A stretch of 9,369 nucleotides of DNA, taken from contig DCUS01000042.1 of assembly GCA_002327885.1 (NCBI GenBank), forward strand, positions 1 to 9,369, read 5' to 3'. The number at the start of each line of letters is the position of its first letter. The first letter of the stretch is position 1. The position numbers and the translations under genes were made by a program. This DNA is from Syntrophaceae bacterium UBA2208 (lineage in GTDB: Bacteria; Desulfobacterota; BSN033; UBA1163). Under the pieces are notes generated by a model, which saw only the letters and a list, made by a program, of their open reading frames with translations, ran no database searches and was not told the origin of the DNA. Shown here piece by piece: positions 5,767 to 9,369 of the stretch.

Positions 5767-7155
5767 ATGGAAAAAAATTGGGATGCATTGGATGCGATTT
5801 TCAACCCAAGGACTGTGGCGGTCATCGGAGCTTCGGATAATCCAGGAAAACTGGGTTCTCATGTGATGAGAAGTCTGACGGAAGGGAAATACCCAGGCAG
5901 GATCTATCCGGTCAATCCGGGGAAAGAGGTGATTATGGGGATGAAAGCCTACCCATCCCTTTTCGGGGTGCCCGATCCCGTTGATCTCTCCATCATTGTC
6001 CTTCCAGCCGGCCAGGTGCCAAAAATAATAAAAGAATGTCAGGAAAAGGGGATCAAAGGAATCGTTCTCATCACTGCTGGATTCAAAGAAATTGAGGACA
6101 AAAGAGGAGAGATGTTACAGAGGGAGATCATGGAGCTGGCAAATCAATACGGCATCAAGATCATCGGCCCGAATACCTTTGGAATTGTAAATCTCCATCT
6201 CCCCATGAATGCATCTTTTACCCCCGAATTCTCCCTGGTGGAAAAAGGGGAAATCAGCTTTGTCAGTCAGAGCGGCGGAATGTCTCACCTGATGGGTTTT
6301 CTCTCCATGCAAAACAGGGTAGGTTTCAGTAAGATCATCGGGTTAGGAAACCGTTGTAATGTCGATTTTGCAGAGATGGTGGAATATTTGATCAAGGATT
6401 CGCAGACCAAATTAATCGCCATGTATATGGAAGGGATTGATCATCCAAAGAAATTAATGGAGATAGCCAAAAGAGCGAATGGAGAAAAACCGCTGCTCGC
6501 TTATAAGGTCGGACGCTCTTCCACCAGTGATAAGGCCTCTCAATTTCATACGGGTTCCCTCGCAGGCAAACATGAAATCTACGAGAGCGCTTTTAAACAG
6601 GCAGGGATTTTAACGGTTGGAAGTTCGGAAGAACTACTGGATACCGCCAAGGCCCTGGCCCTATGCCCCCTTCCCGGCGGAAATAAGGTGGCGGTACTTT
6701 CAGGCCAGGCGGGCCCCGGAATGGCAGCCTGTGACATATGCGAGACGGAAGGGTTATTGATCCCTCCCTTTTCTAAGGCGACCCAGAGGAGGATCGAAGA
6801 GCTGCTTCCCCCTCTCGCCATCAGGACCAATCCTGTGGACATGGGTCCCGCCTGGTATGACTCAGAGGCGATCAAAGGTATCGTCTATACTGTCATGGAC
6901 GATAAAAATATAGATGCGCTCATTTTATGTATTATGTTCGCATCGGCCAACCGGTCTGCTGTCGGAATGCTGACGGACCTGCTATTGGAAAGAAAGACCG
7001 ACAAACCGATTCTGTGCTGTTTTTCGGCCCCTGCCGGGATCTGGGATGATGAAATAAAACGGCTCGAGGAATCAGGGGTTCCAAACTATCCTACCCCGGA
7101 AAGGGCTGCCAAAACCCTTGTGAACCTATTTCGATTTAAAAAGATAAAACAATAA
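5767..7155 (+). CDS. ADP-forming acyl-CoA synthetase, alpha subunit (CoA-binding / ligase)
   Basis: The 462-residue length matches separate alpha subunits of acetyl-CoA synthetase (ADP-forming). These convert acyl-CoA, ADP and phosphate into acid, CoA and ATP through a phosphohistidine. The N-terminal CoA-binding Rossmann domain shows VAVIGASDNPGKLG (17-30) and PVDLSIIVLPA (71-81). The succinyl-CoA-ligase-like domain follows with IIGPNTFGIVN (132-142), SFVSQSGGM (164-172) and GLGNRCNVDFAEM (192-204). The phosphorylated histidine of the family sits in HTGSLAG; here it is His261 in HTGSLAG (261-267), so the site looks intact. A third ligase domain runs to the C terminus. The ATP-grasp (beta) part is not fused and no neighbouring gene encodes it. 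The downstream gene is convergent after 32 bp, so the gene is a single unit. The start is set by GAGAGG six bases upstream. Acyl specificity cannot be read; a protein-acetyltransferase role is unlikely without a GNAT domain. Confidence 0.9.
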   Translation: MEKNWDALDAIFNPRTVAVIGASDNPGKLGSHVMRSLTEGKYPGRIYPVNPGKEVIMGMKAYPSLFGVPDPVDLSIIVLPAGQVPKIIKECQEKGIKGIVLITAGFKEIEDKRGEMLQREIMELANQYGIKIIGPNTFGIVNLHLPMNASFTPEFSLVEKGEISFVSQSGGMSHLMGFLSMQNRVGFSKIIGLGNRCNVDFAEMVEYLIKDSQTKLIAMYMEGIDHPKKLMEIAKRANGEKPLLAYKVGRSSTSDKASQFHTGSLAGKHEIYESAFKQAGILTVGSSEELLDTAKALALCPLPGGNKVAVLSGQAGPGMAACDICETEGLLIPPFSKATQRRIEELLPPLAIRTNPVDMGPAWYDSEAIKGIVYTVMDDKNIDALILCIMFASANRSAVGMLTDLLLERKTDKPILCCFSAPAGIWDDEIKRLEESGVPNYPTPERAAKTLVNLFRFKKIKQ

Positions 7156-7183
7156 AAAGATCCATCGGGGGCAGAGAAGATGG
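7154..7183 (-). terminator. Weak intrinsic terminator of the radical SAM gene
   Basis: On the minus strand, a few bases after the TAA at 7188-7190, CCATC and GATGG (7179-7183 and 7162-7166) can pair around a 12-base loop. ATCTTTTTATT follows. The stem is only five pairs, so efficiency is doubtful. There is no T-run on the plus-strand side. Confidence 0.3.
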
Positions 7184-7187
7184 CAGT

Positions 7188-8471
7188 TTACAATCTCTGG
7201 ATGAGGTAAATAAAAGTCGGAAGTCGGCTCTGGGTTTTTAATTTCAAAAATCCTCTCAGCAGCTTCCTTTTGCTCTCCTGATCTCTCATCCTTTCCTCCA
7301 TCAGCGGAGACAGGTAGGCCGCCCCTTTATTGCAGGAGGAATTCAACTTGTGCCTTGTCAATTCTAAAAGGGATGGCAAATGGCCTGAAGGAAGATCTCT
7401 CCCGAAAACAAAATTTGCCGTCACTTCTATCTTTTCGTATCTTCTATTAATCTCCAGGATCCGATCAAAAGCCTCCCGAACCTTTTCAACAGAAACAGGT
7501 TTCTTCAATACCTTCAGGGTGTTTGAATCATTCGACTCAAGTCCGATGTTGAGATAAGTGGAAAAGGGGAGAGCGCTCAGCGACTCAAATAGTTTTTCCT
7601 CAACATGAACCATTGAATCGACGCTGCCGAATAGAAAAAGAGAGGGCCCTTTCAGATAAGAACGTTCAAATTCAAAACTTTCATAAGCGTTTGTCGCCGC
7701 CAGCATAAGAAGTTCTTTTCCGGCGGAAAGAGCGTCATGCTGTCCTAAAAAAATAGCATTGTAGTTGTAAAGATCCTGTCCATAGAACTGTTTTAAATTT
7801 TTAATCTGGCCGATGATGTTTTTAGAAGGACGGGGGGAAAAATCTTGCCCCGTCTTCACTTGACAGAAGCCGCAATGGTACAGACATCCATCCGCCACGA
7901 TAATCGGAATCACTTCATAGTCCACATGCCGGGTATCCGGGGGAAGAACCGTCACCTGGCCTCCGATGAGACGATGCAATTGGTCGGATCTCCGCCTCAG
8001 GGCTTCTTGATCCTTTTCAGTGATACGAGTCAACAGATCCTTCAGTCTCTTCGGCTTTGTCCTTGGAATCAGTTTCTTTATTTTGTCCTGGAGCAATGGC
8101 CAGGATTTCATCGCCGAATGGACGGACTGATCGTTAAACGGGTTTCCATCCATGATGGAGTTGCTCGGGTAGGAAAAATAAGGAAAGTAATATTCACCAA
8201 AGTAGTCGTAAATATCCCGATAATTGCCGGCGGAATAATATATCCAATCATTGCCCGCAGTCCGCTTCAACCACTCTGCCGGATGTGGCCAGTTCTGACC
8301 GATCCCTTGAATAAATTTGATTTCTCCGCTCAGATTAAATTGAAAAATGAACCCGGGAGATTTAATCTCTGAGAAACGACCATAGCGGAATGGAAAACTG
8401 ACCTTGTAGAATTCCCGTGACCCTTTTTTATCAGGGGTGATGATGAGATGATCAACCGAATAGGATTCCAT
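7188..8471 (-). CDS. Radical SAM protein with an uncharacterised N-terminal region
   Basis: The 427-residue product has the radical SAM cluster motif CX3CX2C in GCLYHCGFC (Cys196, 200, 203), which binds the [4Fe-4S] cluster that cleaves S-adenosylmethionine. NIGLESND (308-315) matches the GLES-like strand that contacts SAM in many members. About 185 residues precede the core. They are rich in aromatic residues (DYFGEYYFPYFSYP, 89-102) and then turn into a charged helical stretch (about 128-170); no known domain is recognised. No C-terminal SPASM-type or second-cluster cysteine set is seen; Cys380 is the only cysteine after the core motif. The reaction and substrate are unknown. The ATG is preceded by GGAAAG (8480-8485) with an 8-base gap. 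The gene is divergent from the QueG-like gene across a 133-bp region and converges on the acyl-CoA synthetase gene. Confidence 0.88.
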   Translation of the reverse strand: MESYSVDHLIITPDKKGSREFYKVSFPFRYGRFSEIKSPGFIFQFNLSGEIKFIQGIGQNWPHPAEWLKRTAGNDWIYYSAGNYRDIYDYFGEYYFPYFSYPSNSIMDGNPFNDQSVHSAMKSWPLLQDKIKKLIPRTKPKRLKDLLTRITEKDQEALRRRSDQLHRLIGGQVTVLPPDTRHVDYEVIPIIVADGCLYHCGFCQVKTGQDFSPRPSKNIIGQIKNLKQFYGQDLYNYNAIFLGQHDALSAGKELLMLAATNAYESFEFERSYLKGPSLFLFGSVDSMVHVEEKLFESLSALPFSTYLNIGLESNDSNTLKVLKKPVSVEKVREAFDRILEINRRYEKIEVTANFVFGRDLPSGHLPSLLELTRHKLNSSCNKGAAYLSPLMEERMRDQESKRKLLRGFLKLKTQSRLPTFIYLIQRL

Positions 8472-8498
8472 GGAATATTCTTTCCGGAATTTAAGACC

Positions 8499-8527
8499 AG
8501 TGTAAACTCAACAGAGTGGTTTTTCAA
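8499..8527 (-). promoter_or_regulatory. Candidate promoter of the radical SAM gene
   Basis: On the minus strand TTGAAA (8522-8527, five of six) and TACACT (8499-8504, four of six) are exactly 17 bp apart. The expected start near 8492 leaves a leader of about 20 nt with a fitting ribosome site. The -35 touches the tandem repeat at 8528. Confidence 0.4.
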
Positions 8528-8553
8528 GCCCTTCTTTTGTGCCCTTCTTTTGT
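8528..8553 (+). repeat. Perfect 13-bp tandem repeat between divergent promoters
   Basis: GCCCTTCTTTTGT occurs twice in direct tandem (8528-8540 and 8541-8553), and the next base continues the match. One edge abuts the -35 of the leftward promoter, and the array covers the -35 region of the rightward one. This placement suggests a direct-repeat operator for both genes. A simple replication-slippage duplication is the alternative. Confidence 0.6.
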
Positions 8554-8561
8554 GGTATGAT
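8553..8561 (+). promoter_or_regulatory. Candidate extended -10 promoter of the QueG-like gene
   Basis: TGGTATGAT contains an extended -10 TG, then one base and TATGAT (8556-8561, five of six). No good -35 is present; that region is filled by the tandem repeat. The expected start near 8568 leaves a leader of about 37 nt before the GTG at 8605. It also places the upstream ATG at 8539 outside the transcript. Confidence 0.4.
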
Positions 8562-8604
8562 AATCTATATCACGGAATCAATAGGAACTGAAAGGAGAAA
8601 TCGG

Positions 8605-9366
8605 GTGAAAGAAAAAATTAAAGAATTCATTTTGAGTTTAGGAGTGGATGATGCGGGTATCGCTTCCGTTAAGGATTATAAAAGCCCGCGATCCCCGGAT
8701 TTGCAGACCATTTTTCCGGGTGCCAAATCGTTGGTCGTTCTTGCTTACCGAGAACTTTCAAACTGTGAAAGCGATAATATGCAGATTGCCACGGGGGGAA
8801 GGCTGGAAGCATTGGAATTTGGGCGCTCTTCCAACTACAGGGTGGCGCGTTTCCTGGAGAGGGAATTGAAGGCAAAGGCAATGACCGTACCTCCCTCCTA
8901 CCCCTTACTCATGAGCTATGAAACCAGGGGAACCGTGGGAGATGTTTCTTTACGCCATGCCGCTATTGCCGCAGGGCTGGGGAACTTTGGAAGGCACAAT
9001 CTGGTGATCCATCCCACCCTGGGTTCCAGGGCGGTTTTCACGGCGGTGATCACCGATTTGGATCTGGTTTCCGATCCCCCTGTTTCTGAAAGGCTCTGTA
9101 CGGATTGCAATCTCTGTGTCGAGGATTGCCCTGCCCATGCACTGGATGAGGAAGGGAAAACCGATGACATGAAATGCCTTAAAAATAGTCAGCCCTACGG
9201 CATTGGAAGCGCGATTCGTTTCTGGACCAAGTTTGCGGAGGGAACAACCGAAGAGCAGAAAAAGATGGTAAAAGATGTGAACTTCTGGCGTCTTTATCAA
9301 GCCGGTTTCATCGGATTTCAATATTTTTGTTTCAACTGCATGAAAAACTGCCCCATCGGCCAATGA
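8605..9366 (+). CDS. QueG-like protein with two [4Fe-4S] clusters
   Basis: The product is a 253-residue protein of the epoxyqueuosine-reductase superfamily. GTG at 8605 is preferred over the ATG at 8539 because AAGGAG (8592-8597) lies seven bases before it, and the upstream ATG precedes the likely promoter. Numbered from GTG, the family features are LGVDDAGIAS (12-21), PGAKSLVVLAYR (38-49) and AAGLGNFGRHNLVIHP (122-137). Eight cysteines fit two ferredoxin-type clusters: CX2CX2CX3CP (165, 168, 171, 175), Cys191, and CX2CX3CP (242, 245, 249). True QueG enzymes are longer, with HEAT-like repeats after the clusters; this protein stops right after the last cysteine motif. It is therefore probably a shorter paralogue of unknown reaction, a cytoplasmic reductase or electron-transfer protein. 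Cobamide binding, as in QueG, cannot be judged. It is divergent from the radical SAM gene and may share control with it. The stop codon is three bases before the window end. Confidence 0.87.
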   Translation: MKEKIKEFILSLGVDDAGIASVKDYKSPRSPDLQTIFPGAKSLVVLAYRELSNCESDNMQIATGGRLEALEFGRSSNYRVARFLERELKAKAMTVPPSYPLLMSYETRGTVGDVSLRHAAIAAGLGNFGRHNLVIHPTLGSRAVFTAVITDLDLVSDPPVSERLCTDCNLCVEDCPAHALDEEGKTDDMKCLKNSQPYGIGSAIRFWTKFAEGTTEEQKKMVKDVNFWRLYQAGFIGFQYFCFNCMKNCPIGQ

Positions 9367-9369
9367 TCA

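Noticed and set aside
7845..8372. A 175-codon plus-strand ORF opposite the radical SAM gene
   Set aside because: It lies antisense to the radical SAM N-terminal and cluster-motif region and has no start signal or motif.
8539..8604. Upstream ATG at 8539 as the start of the QueG-like protein, adding 22 residues
   Set aside because: It lies inside the tandem repeat and before the extended -10 promoter, and it lacks a ribosome site. GTG at 8605 has AAGGAG at a good distance and matches the expected family N terminus.

Overview
The window looks like a piece of the chromosome of an anaerobic or respiratory bacterium with moderate GC content. An eight-heme c-type cytochrome, a radical SAM enzyme, a two-cluster iron-sulfur protein of the epoxyqueuosine reductase superfamily and an alpha subunit of ADP-forming acyl-CoA synthetase fit a Desulfobacterota-type (former Deltaproteobacteria) or similar anaerobe. 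That placement is inference from gene content only. There is no sign of a phage, CRISPR array or intact insertion sequence.

Layout. Positions 1-321 hold two tRNA genes on the minus strand: the 5' end of a probable tRNA-Gly, cut by the window edge, and a complete tRNA-Tyr(GUA). In many bacteria a Tyr-Gly-Thr tRNA run leads into tuf, so the left edge may border a translation operon. A 616-residue octaheme cytochrome (560-2410, plus) then meets a secreted or membrane-anchored alpha/beta-hydrolase esterase (2429-3790, minus) tail to tail, 18 bp apart. From about 3.8 to 5.77 kb the DNA looks looser: a possible small minus-strand ORF, about 240 bp without a convincing gene, a 12-helix MFS transporter (4220-5383, plus), and a minus-strand stretch (5361-5680) that reads like the end of a protein gene broken by two one-base shifts and a stop. 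A short A-rich CACCACCT motif occurs on both sides of the transporter. The right third holds an acyl-CoA synthetase alpha subunit (5767-7155, plus), a radical SAM protein (7188-8471, minus) and a QueG-like iron-sulfur protein (8605-9366, plus). The last two are divergent and share a 133-bp control region with a perfect 13-bp tandem repeat between the two candidate promoters.

How the genes work together. No multi-gene operon is visible: almost every gene is a single unit, facing its neighbour head to head or tail to tail. The cytochrome probably moves electrons in the periplasm or at the cell surface. The acyl-CoA synthetase alpha subunit would contribute to ATP formation from acyl-CoA thioesters, but its ATP-grasp partner is not here. 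The radical SAM and QueG-like proteins are the best candidates for a linked pair, because their promoters lie back to back around the tandem repeat; the reaction of neither can be read from the sequence. The strongest unexplained items are the broken gene remnant, the repeat in the divergent control region and the uncharacterised N-terminal region of the radical SAM protein.
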